Shown: piece after piece, positions 22,976 through 32,060 of the stretch
How the letters are laid out: every line of letters starts with the position of its first letter
Position numbering within the stretch: the first letter of the stretch is position 1
Origin: Bombyx mori
Lineage: Eukaryota > Arthropoda > Insecta > Lepidoptera > Bombycidae
Direction of reading: 5' to 3'
Length of the DNA: 64,000 nt
Assembly: GCF_030269925.1 (NCBI RefSeq)
Contig: NC_085116.1
Coordinates: 16,740,001-16,804,000, forward strand
Program-made: the position numbers and the translations under genes
Notes under the pieces: model-generated
The model's input: only the letters and a program-made list of their open reading frames with translations
Databases searched by the model: none
What the model was told of the DNA's origin: nothing

Positions 22976-23170
22976 GGAGAGTGGCAGGAGTGCTCTCCAC
23001 GGTGTTTTTCTCGAGCACTATAATATATCCTTCTTCAAACGAGGCTTGTGGAGAATACTTAATGGTAGGCAGCGGCTTGACTCTGCCCTTGGCATTGTTG
23101 AAGTCTATACGGTGACCACTTAACTTAGGTGGGCTGTGTGCTCGTCTGCCAAAACGTGCAATAAAAAAAA
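22976..23170 (+). mobile_element. Bm1 SINE
   Basis: Carries the Bm1 landmarks CCTTCTTCAAACGAGGCTTG, GGTAGGCAGCGGCTTG, GGCATTGTTGAAGTC, GTGGGCTGTGTGCTCGTCTG and an A-tail. Part of the central CATGGGCGACGGTAACC block is shortened. Confidence 0.85.
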
Positions 23171-23254
23171 GTTCATACGTGGTAACAGACTTGAAGACTA
23201 TATGTATGTTAAGTCTATCGCAATCTAAGCCCTATACACATATTTGTTTATTGC

Positions 23255-23420
23255 TTTTCTTGCTCCGATCCGGTGGTAGATTCTGCGAAGCACGACTTGC
23301 TAGGGTTCGTGTTAGCAACGTCATCAGGTTTGAGCCCCGTGAGCTCACCTACAAACGTTAGGGTTACGTTGAAATAGCCTCTCAAGGCTCTCAGCTTAGG
23401 TAGGAAAAAAAAAAAAAAGC
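23255..23420 (+). mobile_element. LINE 3' end, same family as 1.57 kb
   Basis: CTCCGATCCGGTGGTAGATT, CTGCGAAGCACGACTTGC, then TTGAAATAGCCTCTCAAGGC and TTAGGTAGGAAAAAAAAAA. The 3' part aligns with 24.7-24.88 kb and the 5' part also with 1.69 kb. Confidence 0.65.
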
Positions 23421-23765
23421 TTTTCTTGCATAATTTCCCTTACATTGTGCTTACTTCAGAAATAGCCATAAGCAGTGTTCCCTGTCCATCCAATTTTAGC
23501 TTCAATATTGTGAATAAAAATATACATTAAATAGCGTAATGAAAATTCCAACGTTTTCATTACACATCGTAATATCAGTATTTCAGTTTGTTTGTTCAAC
23601 ATTCTTAATATTGGATTAATGATTATCTGGCTCGTGAAGCGATCTCGACTAATTTCGATATGCTTATATTGAGTATCGTTTATCAAATCAAATTATACTG
23701 TGTAGTCAGTCACAATGTGAATTCTCCGATGACCTAACCTTGTGGATATATTATGGTAAGAAGAA
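23421..23765. other. spacer, nothing recognised
   Basis: One 76-codon minus-strand frame without domain signal; AT-rich. Confidence 0.3.
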
Positions 23766-24173
23766 TCTATATATTAATACGTGAAGCAAAAACTTTGTAT
23801 CCCTTTATACGAAAATTGCGCGCCGGAGCAGTATGTAATTTTCCACACTTATAGAGAATATAGAGAAGAAGTGCACAATGCTAATATTTTTTTAAAATAA
23901 TGCATAAAAGATACATTAAATCAATAAAGAAAACATTACACACACTACATACCATGTGCTTGACGCACACACGCATGCATACACTATTTATTGTCAAACT
24001 GTTGTTCCTGGCGTCTGTTGTCAAATTGAGAATAGATTAAATATTGTTTGATAATATTTTTTATAGTGTAGTCTTGGCGAAATTTGTGATTATAGAAGTA
24101 TAAAATACAATCATAATAGTGTACAAACTTACAATTCCAATAAATTATAGTCGAATTACTGCGGGACCTCTAG
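23766..24173 (+). mobile_element. 0.4-kb non-autonomous Helitron, copy 2 (hairpin broken)
   Basis: Same TC start and CTAG end as 6.1 kb, again between A and T. Near the 3' end it reads TAGTCGAATTACTGCGGGAC, missing about seven bases of TAGTCGAATTTCGACTA, so the terminal hairpin cannot form. That should make this copy unable to define its 3' end. Confidence 0.85.
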
Positions 24174-24640
24174 TATCAAGAATTTATTCATACAAACGAC
24201 AAATGTGAAAATAAATAATACCATATGCTAATAAATAAGAAATGTACTAAAATATAGCTTTAAGTTATGACGTGTGACGATTACAATTAAGCTATTTAAG
24301 CTCACCATTTTTGTTGTAGCCACTGAAGGCAGAGGTTGTCTTATAGACAATGTAAGTGGTCAACATGGCATACTAATGAATCATTCATGCCCAAATCTAA
24401 TTTTAAAGAGTCATTAGCCCAATTTAAGACGCCTGGTCTATTCTTAATTTTTTTTGCCTTTAATAAGTATACAAATTTTCGATCACCTTGTATTCAGTTA
24501 CCGAAATTCATACACCACATAACGTGAATGCCTCCTCGAATCCCAAATGGAAATGGATCTTAGCATGATCTCGAAGATGGAATAGTCGTCATAGAAAAAG
24601 AAAATTTAGGCTTATGGCTCATAACACCTATTGCACCGCT
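24174..24640. other. spacer, nothing recognised
   Basis: Short frames only. No repeat relation was noticed. Confidence 0.3.
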
Positions 24641-24885
24641 CACAGTCTTCGCCGGACCCGCCACTTGCGACGAAGGGCTGGACGAGTAAATTGAGCCCAC
24701 TGAGTTTCTTGCAGGATCTTCTCAGTGGGTCGCGTTTCCGATCCGGTTTTAGATTCTGCGAAGCACTGCTCTTGTTAGGGCCAGTGTTAGCAACACACCG
24801 GTTTAAGCCCCGTAAGCCCACCTACACGTCAAGGAGAAGCTGAAATAGCCTCACAAGGCTATCAGCATAGGTAGTAAAAAAAATC
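24641..24885 (+). mobile_element. LINE 3' end, same family as 1.57 kb
   Basis: GTTTCTTGCAGGATCTTCTC, AGTGGGTCGCGTTTCCGATC, TAGATTCTGCGAAGCA, then TGAAATAGCCTCACAAGGCT and GCATAGGTAGTAAAAAAAA. The longest of the three copies at its 3' end. Confidence 0.7.
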
Positions 24886-25276
24886 AATAGCGTCAATAAT
24901 CTAATTAGCTATCAAGAGTAAAAACCAAGAAACGAAAACTTGACTTTAACAAAATTATCCGACCAATAATTAACCAACATTATACCCAAGTTCCTGGGCC
25001 AATCAACATTGGAACCAATTCTATTGAGTAGAAATTATGCATTCCGTTCGCTCCCGAGGCTATTAAGATTCCTAGGAGGCCGGTGCACTGGCGCTTATGA
25101 CTAGATAAATCTTGTTACCGCAGTTCATTGAGAGAGGTTTGCTTTCATTGATTGAGTTAGGGGGAAATAGTTTTTCGGAAGATCTTAGTCTACGGAGAAA
25201 GTTTCGGCTATCACTTTACTTTATACCATATGCTCCATAAGGGGTACCTTGAGAACTCTTTGAGATAACCAGCTTT
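24886..25276. other. spacer, nothing recognised
   Basis: No frame. The last ~50 bp (GGGGTACCTTGAGAACTCTT) may be the 5' part of the adjoining Bm1. Confidence 0.3.
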
Positions 25277-25383
25277 TAACGGTAGGCAGCGGCTTGGCTC
25301 TGCCCCTGGCATTGCTGAAGTCCATGGGCGACGGTAACCACTCACCATCAGGTGGGCCGTATGCTCGTCTGCCTACAAGGGCA

Positions 25384-25466
<83 letters not shown>
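25277..25466 (+). mobile_element. Bm1 SINE with an 81-base A-tract
   Basis: Near-consensus Bm1 3' half (GGTAGGCAGCGGCTTGGCTC, GAAGTCCATGGGCGACGG, GTGGGCCGTATGCTCGTCTG, ACAAGGGCAATAAAA). The A run at 25386-25466 is uninterrupted and far longer than in any other copy here, pointing to recent insertion or slippage expansion. The poly-F and poly-K frames over it are artefacts. It has landed beside or inside an older tail fragment. Confidence 0.95.
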
Positions 25467-25468
<2 letters not shown>

Positions 25469-25635
25469 CCGCCACCAACCTCCAGACATGAGTTATAAAT
25501 TCTCACTTTTAACAGTGCAACGGCTGCCCTGCCCTTCAAGCCGTAACGCTTTACTGCGAATTACTGCTTCACGGCAGAAAAAGGCAGGGCGATGGTACCT
25601 ACCAGTGTGAACTTACAAGACGTCCTACGCTCGCT
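25467..25635 (-). mobile_element. CTGGTGGTAGG-family tail fragment
   Basis: ATGCCGCCACCAACC through GCAACGGCTGCCCTGCCCTT to GAACTTACAAGACGTCCTAC. It contains a local duplication (TTTACTGCGAATTACTGC). Its 3' part is missing where the Bm1 begins. Confidence 0.75.
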
Positions 25636-25687
25636 CATTCATAGTGTATTTTCAGGTTTATTTACAATATACCACCCTACTCCCTTC

Positions 25688-25805
25688 CGCTGTGTTTCTT
25701 GAACACTATGACATATTTCATTCATCAATCAAGACTCCTATGAGTAGGCGGTGTCTTAGCATTGGTAATTACTCACCATCCGATGGTCCATATGCTCGTC
25801 TGTCT
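25688..25805 (+). mobile_element. decayed Bm1 SINE
   Basis: GTGTTTCTTGAACACTATGA, AGTAGGCGGTGTCTTAGC, then GTAATTACTCACCATCCG and TATGCTCGTCTGTC follow Bm1 order with many substitutions. Confidence 0.6.
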
Positions 25806-25884
25806 TCTAAAGCAGAACACTTAAAATGTCATTGTTACAGAGTGCGTTACGTATTGTACCGAAACTATACTTTTTTTTTTTCTC

Positions 25885-25955
25885 AAGACTGGGTGACTCT
25901 AGCCATTTAGTACCAGGTGAGCCGTGACCTTATCTGTCCAATTTATCAATAACAA
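25885..25955 (+). mobile_element. decayed CTGGTGGTAGG-family 3' end
   Basis: TGACTCTAGCCATTTAGTAC and CAGGTGAGCCGTGACC track the last 70 bp of the tail. Confidence 0.45.
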
Positions 25956-26554
25956 TAATAATTTAGCATGTTTACTGACGTTGTACAGCTCCTGAGCATT
26001 ATTTGTAATCTGTACCGTGTAAAGCTCGTAAAACGTTAATTTGAGCATTTATTTATGTTTCTCTGCTAAAACAGTCAATGCTATACATATTAATATCATC
26101 GTGACAGTTCCAATTGATTATTTGATCTGTGCCAACATGGCTAAGATTCCATTTGGCATGCATCTCGTACTTTCACTGCTGGCGTATCGCCAACCCTGGT
26201 TAGGGTCTACGAGCTTCCGAAGGATTTGCTTTTGAATGTCCTACTTCGTATGATAGTGGTTTAGAAAAGTTTAGGTCGATACATAGAGTACGGCAGAGGT
26301 GTCATTTCCCAAACAAACCAAAGAATAATTTGTTTGTTAAGCCCCGAGAAAATTGCAAAAGCGCAATTACAATAAAACGTAACGTATCCAACGCCCGAAA
26401 AACGCAGGTAATTAATGTGGTACAGATTCACAATTAATTTCGTCTTAAGGTCGTCGTAATAGGTGACAAAAAGATTAACCGGAGACCAGCGCTCTGTCAG
26501 TATTATACCAGCATACTGCGACCGCAACCGACACTTACTGCTAGGATGTACTTT
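25956..26554. other. unassigned, includes a spurious 115-codon frame
   Basis: The minus-strand frame at 26261-26608 overlaps a decayed retroposon tail at its start and shows no domain. No gene is supported. Confidence 0.35.
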
Positions 26555-26612
26555 ATACCCACAAAGGTAAGTAACACCGTCCTTGCTATTTCTGACGCGT
26601 AGCATCATGTAC
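26555..26612 (+). mobile_element. very old CTGGTGGTAGG-family fragment
   Basis: GGTAAGTAACACCGTCCTTG followed by CTATTTCTGACGCGTAGCA matches the GGTACCACCGCCCTGCC / CTATTTCTGCCGTGAAGCA block of the tail. Confidence 0.4.
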
Positions 26613-26660
26613 CCCGTTAGGTAATGTTAATGGTAGTCATGCCCCTGCCGCATATTTTTC

Positions 26661-26814
26661 AGAATTTGGCTACATTAAAACGGTTGCCAAGAAGAGATCG
26701 CTTTTAGCGGTACCTATTGTACTTATTATGACTACCTGTGAACTGATTGTTAATGTTAATTGTGCTTTGGTGTCCTATTAAGTATACTATTTCTCTCTCT
26801 CTCTCTCTCTCTTC
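26661..26814 (+). repeat. LINE-like 3' end with CT-repeat tail, copy 1
   Basis: Shares its order of words with 53.46-53.61 kb: AAAACGGTTG, AGAAGAGATCGCTTTTAGCG, CTATTGTAC, TTAATTGTGCTTTGGTGT, then TATACTAT and a (CT)n tract. A terminal microsatellite after a conserved 3' segment is typical of lepidopteran RTE-like LINEs. Confidence 0.65.
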
Positions 26815-27210
26815 CTTAAAATGTCGGTTCTGTTTATACATCGAGTCTTGGATGCTCAACGCACAAACTCGAGTGAAGAAGTAATTACACTAGGATCCAA
26901 GTCTCTCGGTATTCAGACCTTCCGAGGGGTCAAATTTTCCCAAAACTAATTTACATACTTAAGCCTCACTTGAAAATTTTCCATTATCTTTTAATTAGCC
27001 GCTCAAACATCTTTAGGGGATTCCTTCTAAAATCCACCGAGCCTGATCAAATAATGAGGATACAGACAAAAGTACCCATGATGTTAATTAACATTTTTTC
27101 CCATTAGCTTCAGGTGTAAAAAAATACTCGCTTTCGGAGAGAAGCATCGTGAATGAGGAGTTGGCCCATCACGTAAGCCACGCGCTGTTTTATTATGATC
27201 ACAGAAAATG
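26815..27210. other. spacer, nothing recognised
   Basis: No frame and no repeat relation found. Confidence 0.3.
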
Positions 27211-27213
27211 ATT

Positions 27214-27448
27214 TTATTTTATTTATTGCCTTTGTAGGCAGACCAGCAAAGCCAGGAGCAGAAAGCCAAGTCGCTGCCTACCATTGAGTACTCTCCGCAA
27301 GCCTCAAAAGCTCGTTTGAAGAACATGTCCTTCAAACGAGCCTTTTGTAGCGTTCAGGAAACACCGTGGAGGGGAGCTCATCCCAAGTCCGGTGGTGGCA
27401 GGTGTGATGGTAAAAAGGAGATGAGGGGATCATCTCCAGTAATTCCTC
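27214..27448 (-). mobile_element. Bm1 SINE with a local inverted duplication
   Basis: Minus-strand copy with TTTATTGCCTTTGTAGGCAG, GCTGCCTACCATTGAGTACT, AGGGGAGCTCATCCCAAGTC and a long 5' part. Two defects stand out: the CACCTGATGGTGAGTGG block is deleted, and CTCGTTTGAAG (27311) is followed by its own complement CTTCAAACGAG (27330), making a hairpin absent from other Bm1 copies. Confidence 0.85.
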
Positions 27449-27586
27449 AGATTAAAAACTAACTAGCGATTATCGGCTCCGTATTATCTATTTGCTTCTT
27501 AGTGACAATCACTAAACATTATGTGTATTTTTTTAATTACTCGCGTGTTCCTGATAGGACGCATCAGGTACATTTTGCTTAGATAG

Positions 27587-27678
27587 GCACGTGCCTGCGA
27601 GATTTCAACACCGGCACAGTCACATCGCTCGAGACCACCGGGCGTTTTATTTGTTTGTTAGTCCATGACGACTTCGAA
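27587..27678 (-). mobile_element. decayed tRNA-like SINE head
   Basis: TGCCTGCGAGATTTCAACAC, then ACCGGGCGTTTTAT and GTCCATGACGACTTCGAA are the reverse complement of the head of the full-length SINEs. Tail and most of the body are absent. Confidence 0.55.
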
Positions 27679-28497
27679 GAGCACGAAAGAGTATTTGAGT
27701 CGACTATTATCAAAGCCGCCAATCTGACTTTTGGATAATTATTGGTAAATCAGAAAAACGAATTATTGACTTTGTATTCCATTGGCAGTCACAAAACTCT
27801 TCGGAACGACATCTTAGATAAATAACAGGCTAAGTATTAACCTTTATTTAATGCAGGTTTTGAACCGTATTCTTTGAAGGAGACGATTATATTCAAATCA
27901 ATCTGTATTGACATACCAATAACATTTTTTTTTCCAAATGCACAGATTGCCACCTTTGATAATAGACGACTCATTTAGTACAAATGGAAAAAAGTCTCTC
28001 CATTTACTGATTTTTGATATAAGTAAGGATATATGTAATGAGTGCATGCTCACGAAATGGACTATATCGCTCAAACCACAAAATATGTCTCAAGTTCAAA
28101 GAAATTAGTAGCTTATATTTAACTATCACGCAAAATGAAGTAGTTGAAATTTCGGTTGAGTTAAACACTGAAACTAAATTACTTCACGGCGATTAATTAT
28201 TTGACAATTTTGAACCGAAAAAATATAATGACGTTATTATTGATTTCTTTGTATTTTCACGAAAACTTATGATAACAACTAAAATGCATCAAAACCTTAA
28301 AAAAAATTCGCCTCTAGGATCTTCGACTTGACGAGCATTTAAACGTTCCAACTAGTTTCTTCTTTGTCGTTTGGACTCTCGGCAGAGCGGTCGTGGTTAT
28401 CAGTTCTAAGGGTGGTGCACTTCACAAGACGTGGCCCTTCTTCGCGTGCTGTGTGTGTCCTTTCTTGTGCAAACGTTGACGGGACAAATTTAGAGCT
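27679..28497. other. spacer, nothing recognised
   Basis: If the exon at 28.9 kb is real this is its first coding intron. No further exon-like frame with splice borders was found here. Confidence 0.3.
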
Positions 28498-28692
28498 CTT
28501 TTTTTTATTACTTAGATGGGTGGACGAGCTCACAGCCCACCTGGTGTTAAGTGGTTACTGGAGCCCATAGACATCTATGACATAAATGCGCCACCCACCT
28601 TGAGATATAAGTTCTAAGGTCTCAATATATTTACAACGGCTGCGCCACACTTCAAAACGAAACGCATTACTGCTTCATGGTAGAAATAGGCT
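28498..28692 (-). mobile_element. CTGGTGGTAGG-family tail, 5'-truncated
   Basis: TTTTTTATTACTTAGATGGG through GAAACGCATTACTGCTTCAT to GGTAGAAATAGGC, then breaks before the CTGGTGG boundary. Truncated inside the tail. Confidence 0.85.
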
Positions 28693-28831
28693 GCTTTTAT
28701 TTGGTCGATCCATTGTTAATCTGCCGCGCGCTCTTGTATCCACAATCATGCCCTACAAGGCCCTGAGTCGTCACCCCGTAGCGATTATAAAAGTCTATAG
28801 TGAAAAGTGTAGATCGTCAAAGAGCACGTAC

Positions 28832-28963
28832 CTCCGGATGCGGCAAGTAAGCCGTGCGCGCGCAAGAGCGCGAGCAGCAAGAGCGTCAGCAGCGGCCGGC
28901 GCCGCATGCCGCGCGACACAGCACCCGCGCCGCGTCGCCGCTCGCAACTGCGCACGCCCTCAC
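28832..28963 (-). CDS. first coding exon of a secreted or membrane protein (partial)
   Basis: Predicted minus-strand exon. Upstream lies a good acceptor (pyrimidine-rich TGTTTTTGTTCTAG, AG at 28965-28964). The ATG is at 28907-28905. The reading frame gives MRRRPLLTLLLLALLRAHGL then LAASG, a textbook signal peptide: four-residue basic start, leucine-rich core and small residues at the end. After 25 codons plus one base comes the donor GTACGTG (from 28831), so the intron is phase 1, a common position after a signal peptide. The exon is very GC-rich (poly-Leu and Arg codons with C/G), unlike its AT-rich surroundings. The continuing frame past the donor stops soon. Later exons were not found in the window and would lie below position 1 or be too short to see. 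The protein cannot be named from this piece. Alternative: chance GC-rich frame or a fragment of a repeat. Confidence 0.5.
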
Positions 28964-29031
28964 CTAGAACAAAAACACAGACGCTATCACCATACACGTT
29001 GTCAAGAAAATTATCGCTTTTATCACAGACT

Positions 29032-29371
29032 TTGAGCGCGGCGACCGAATCAGGAAATTTCGTAACGAAAATAAAACCTAACACCCTCCACACGTTGCAC
29101 TTGTGTAGTGTTTGTGAATAAGCGGCGTGACGTCGCATTGCATGCGCATTGCATGGGCATGAAAAGTCTGCCCATCTCTTTCTCGCGCGGTCTAGCTTAT
29201 GAGTGTGAAGGGGACAGTTAATGTTTTGCTTTTGTTAAAGTTTATAAATATAGCGTGGTCTTATTTTATTATTGTTTTAATATTAAATTCTTATTGTCTA
29301 ATTATAATTGCATAAGTTGATAAAAATTGCTATGCAATAGCTTTACCGCGGCAGTCTCCGAGTGCCACACG
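29032..29371. repeat. unclassified dispersed repeat B, copy 1
   Basis: Aligns with 40.12-40.51 kb: CTTTGAGCGCGGCGACCGAA, GCGGCGTGACGTCGCA, TGAAAAGTCTGCCCATCTCT, CGCGGTCTAGCTTATGAGTG, TATAAATATAGCG, ATTGCATAAGT and TTTACCGCGGCAGTC occur in order in both. This copy lacks about 38 bp present in the other and duplicates GCATTGCATG. It lies just upstream of the signal-peptide exon on the minus strand, where a promoter might be expected. Element class unknown. Confidence 0.7.
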
Positions 29372-29372
29372 T

Positions 29373-29520
29373 GTTTTTTTTATCTACCTTGTAGGCAAAG
29401 CATACGGCCCCCTGATGGTCAGTGATTACCGTCGCCCATGGACATCAGCAATGCCAGGGGCAGGGGCAAGCCGCTGCCTACCGTTAAGTACTCTCCACAA
29501 GCCTCGTTTGAAGGTCATGT
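29373..29520 (-). mobile_element. Bm1 SINE
   Basis: TTTTTTTATCTACCTTGTAG, CCGTCGCCCATGGACATCAG, AAGCCGCTGCCTACCGTTAA and CTCCACAAGCCTCGTTTGAA. Truncated at its 5' end after GAAGGTCATG. The repeat-B copy abuts its A-tail. Confidence 0.9.
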
Positions 29521-30266
29521 AAATGTATCTAGTTTAATCCCACCTAGTCACAAAAGCACCAGAAAAAGCTCGCCTAGGTCTGAGCCTACGTGAGTCAGAA
29601 GACAGCTTTCAATGTATTTATCTCTTATCCTTTAAGATTACCGTATTCACTGACATGAATCAGTCATACATTTCGGCTTAACGATAAAATATCCGCCTTT
29701 GAAACTTCGATCGCCTTATGGCTTTTAGTGGAGAAGTCATATAGGCTGTGATACATATGAGTTTGAGTACTCGTTTAGAAACCGCGTAACTAATTAATTC
29801 AAATTATGAAATCAAAGCCATTGCAAACAAAATGTCGTATTTCATATACCTACTGTGTACTAAAATAGACTTTAATCTCACACAGCAAAATCAAATATAA
29901 CCAGAACATTATTAAAACACGAGAAGAAGTTTAAAGGGATATTAAATTTTTCATCAGAACATAAGAGTCTGAATCATCGAGATGTTAAGTAGCGTTGTAA
30001 TAATGAAACGAAATGAAAAAGAAATGTTCCCGAACAATGAAACATTGCCACGAATTCAGCTCATTGTCCAAATTCGTCCAACTGAAAGAAAATCTTGTTT
30101 ATTTTCGTGCGCCAAGTTTTCAATGAACTCCCGTTAATGTGTTCGTTGAGAATTTAAATATTATATTCTGTTATTGTTACGTGTATTTAAAAATTATAAG
30201 TTCAGTTATTTCTTCGGTTTCTAATTTTACAGTTTAATCTCAAAACCGTAAAGGTTTTTGCTGTCA
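29521..30266. other. spacer, nothing recognised
   Basis: AT-rich, no frame above 60 codons and no repeat relation noticed. Confidence 0.3.
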
Positions 30267-30521
30267 TCTATACTAATATGTAAATCTACAGTGGTTTTTA
30301 CGGATGTTCCGTTATAACTACTGAACCATGCATCCGATTGACTTGAAACTTGGTATTCATGTAGGAAATACATGTACTTAATGGATAGGCTAATATTTAT
30401 ATGAGTGTTGGACTCCCTAAACCAGTTGCGGGGGCGTTAATGATGAGAATTTCTGTGGGGGTGAGAAATAATAATGTTATATTAATTTTAAACGCCCAGC
30501 GAAGCAGGCGGGTACAGCTAG
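30267..30521 (+). mobile_element. Helitron-like element, GCGAAGCAGGCGGG type
   Basis: Starts TCTATACTAATATGTAAATC and ends AGCGAAGCAGGCGGGTACAG followed by CTAG completion at 30521, between A and T. Internal landmarks CATGCATCCGATTGACTTGA and ATGAGTGTTGGACTCCC recur in the opposite orientation at 38.55-38.76 kb. Confidence 0.8.
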
Positions 30522-30529
30522 TATTTTTA

Positions 30530-30738
30530 TAAGTAAGAGTTTGCGACAACATCTGAATAGACAACCGTCGACCTAGCGATTGTGGCAGCGTCGACCACCG
30601 CTCGAGCTTCCCGCGAAGAATCAAGAAGAAGAAACCCCGTGGTTTTAGTCAGCTTAACTCTGATATGACACACATACTATCCCCCAACTTATAGAGGGAA
30701 GTCCTTCGAACCCAATAAAAATCACACTGTGATTTCCT
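30530..30738 (+). pseudogene. LINE C-terminus and 3' end, decayed relative of 18.37 kb
   Basis: AGAAACCCCGTGGTTTTAGT followed by CAGCTTAACTCTGATATG and GAGGGAAGTCC matches the 3' landmarks of the nested LINE at 18.5 kb (GGTTTTAGTCGGTTCGACTC, GGGCGGAAGTCC). The preceding frame (FPRRIKKKKPRGFS) may be the last codons of its ORF2. Confidence 0.55.
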
Positions 30739-30744
30739 TGTTTA

Positions 30745-30929
30745 TACACTGAATTTCGGTTATAACGACGGAGGAGGGGGCACTTTGATATCGTCGCTAT
30801 ATCCGGAGGTCGCTATAACCAAATGAATTTCTTAGGAAAGTATGCTTTAAATTCAAGGAACTGAAGTTTGCCATCGCTATAACCAAAAAGTCGTTATAAC
30901 CGAGGTCTTTATTTATGAAATCCACTGTA
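30745..30929. mobile_element. pogo/Tc1-like MITE with TA target duplication
   Basis: The 181-bp element (30747-30927) has ends CACTGAATTTC and, reading inward from the right, CAGTGGATTTC, matching at 9 of 11 bases, and TA on each side. Inside, TCGGTTATAACGAC and its complement GTCGTTATAACCGA form a second inverted pair, and CGCTATAACCAA recurs. TA duplication and the CAGTGGA-like tip fit the pogo/Tc1-mariner group. Non-coding. Confidence 0.8.
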
Positions 30930-31630
30930 TTTTGTTTTTTAATCCGTAAAATTTTGACGCATTATCTTCTCTTCATCTTCAAAGTTCTTCAAATCTACCG
31001 TGGTTTTCGTCTCATTTTGTACCGTTGATTCAAATATCTTATAGAGTTTTACGTAATTTTCAATGACAGTCCCAGAGTTCCACTCAAGAATTTTACCACT
31101 GTTATAGTTCCACATTCAATCCTTCACATCCACTTGAAAAACGGATCCTGTGCTCGCCACTTCACACTGACACCCTCATCTCCCAATCAAATCAGCAAAG
31201 TCAGGTAAAAATCCAAAGTGACGTCATACCGTTGCCAAGCGCTGTTCACTCAGAATCAATCCGAAAAAGTTCAATATCATTCGACGCCCGGAATGCCAGG
31301 ATTCCGTAGTCTGCGTTGTTTGTAATTGAATTGTCAGTTTATAGGGCCCGGGTGAGCAGTGCCATCGGACCAGAGATGATTCGGTCACATTCATAAGCGA
31401 CGGCGGAAATGAAATCGCTAGTCGCGTAAACCATTTAAGACCTTTAAACTCAACAATAACCTGGCAAGAACAGAGGCTTTGGCCTTGGTAACACTGCTAT
31501 TCTAATGACATCACCACTATAAACAATTACAAAAACAACAGTGAAAATTCCTATGCTAATATCGATGGATATGTCCGAAATTTGTACTGAATTAAACTAC
31601 CGTACTAACTAACCGCATGATAACTTCCCA
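30930..31630. other. spacer, nothing recognised
   Basis: Slightly GC-richer around 31200-31400 (GTGACGTCATACCGTTGCC, TATAGGGCCCGGGTGAGC) but without a convincing initiator or frame. Confidence 0.3.
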
Positions 31631-32060
31631 TCGGCAGTAACGGGCTGGTATACCTACCTCTCTGGTCGCAAAAGCTGTCCATGAAATGGCAAACAAGCGC
31701 CAACTTGACGATAACACGAAAACCCTCGCGACTTACACCACGCCACACAGGACGACCCTTGCGCAAAAATCACCTTTAGATAAAAAAGGAAAGATTTTGA
31801 AAAGGGCGGCCGCACTCGAACGGCCCGAGTTATTGTTGTCAGAAAACTGTCCTGCGCATTTCCAGTCGTTGAAACGAAATATTTATCCTCCTCCTTCCCG
31901 TTTGAAGAGCCTCGGGAAACAAAGGATGTTGAAAAGGATTTTTAGGGCCGCATCGGATGTGTGTGATCGTGCCATCGGTGGGCAGGGCGTGGTGTGAGCC
32001 AGCACGGATAAGTGTCACTATCCTGCGTTTTTCTGCCGCGAAAAAGCTGGTGAAACACGA
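31631..32060. other. GC-richer block with a 103-codon frame, not called as a gene
   Basis: The plus frame 31686-31997 starts MANKRQLDDNTKTLATYTTP. Both edges look like very old retroposon pieces: CATCGGCAGTAACGGGCTGG on the left, GTGTGAGCCAGCACGGATAA then TGCGTTTTTCTGCCGCGAAA on the right. The frame's end lies in the latter. It lacks a recognised domain and splice support, so it is probably chance, but it is the longest plus-strand ATG frame outside clear repeats. Confidence 0.3.

Noticed and set aside
24612..24843. Overlapping frames of about 70 codons on both strands
   Set aside because: They fall inside a LINE 3' end that recurs at 1.57 and 23.26 kb.
25221..25539. Poly-F and poly-K reading frames
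   Set aside because: They are translations of the 81-base A-tract of a Bm1 SINE on the two strands.
26261..26608. 115-codon minus-strand frame
   Set aside because: Its N-terminal side overlaps a decayed retroposon tail at 26555-26612 and no domain or splice context was seen.
31686..31997. 103-codon plus-strand frame as a small gene
   Set aside because: Its end runs into old retroposon sequence, composition is uneven and no family resemblance was recognised. Kept only as a noted region.
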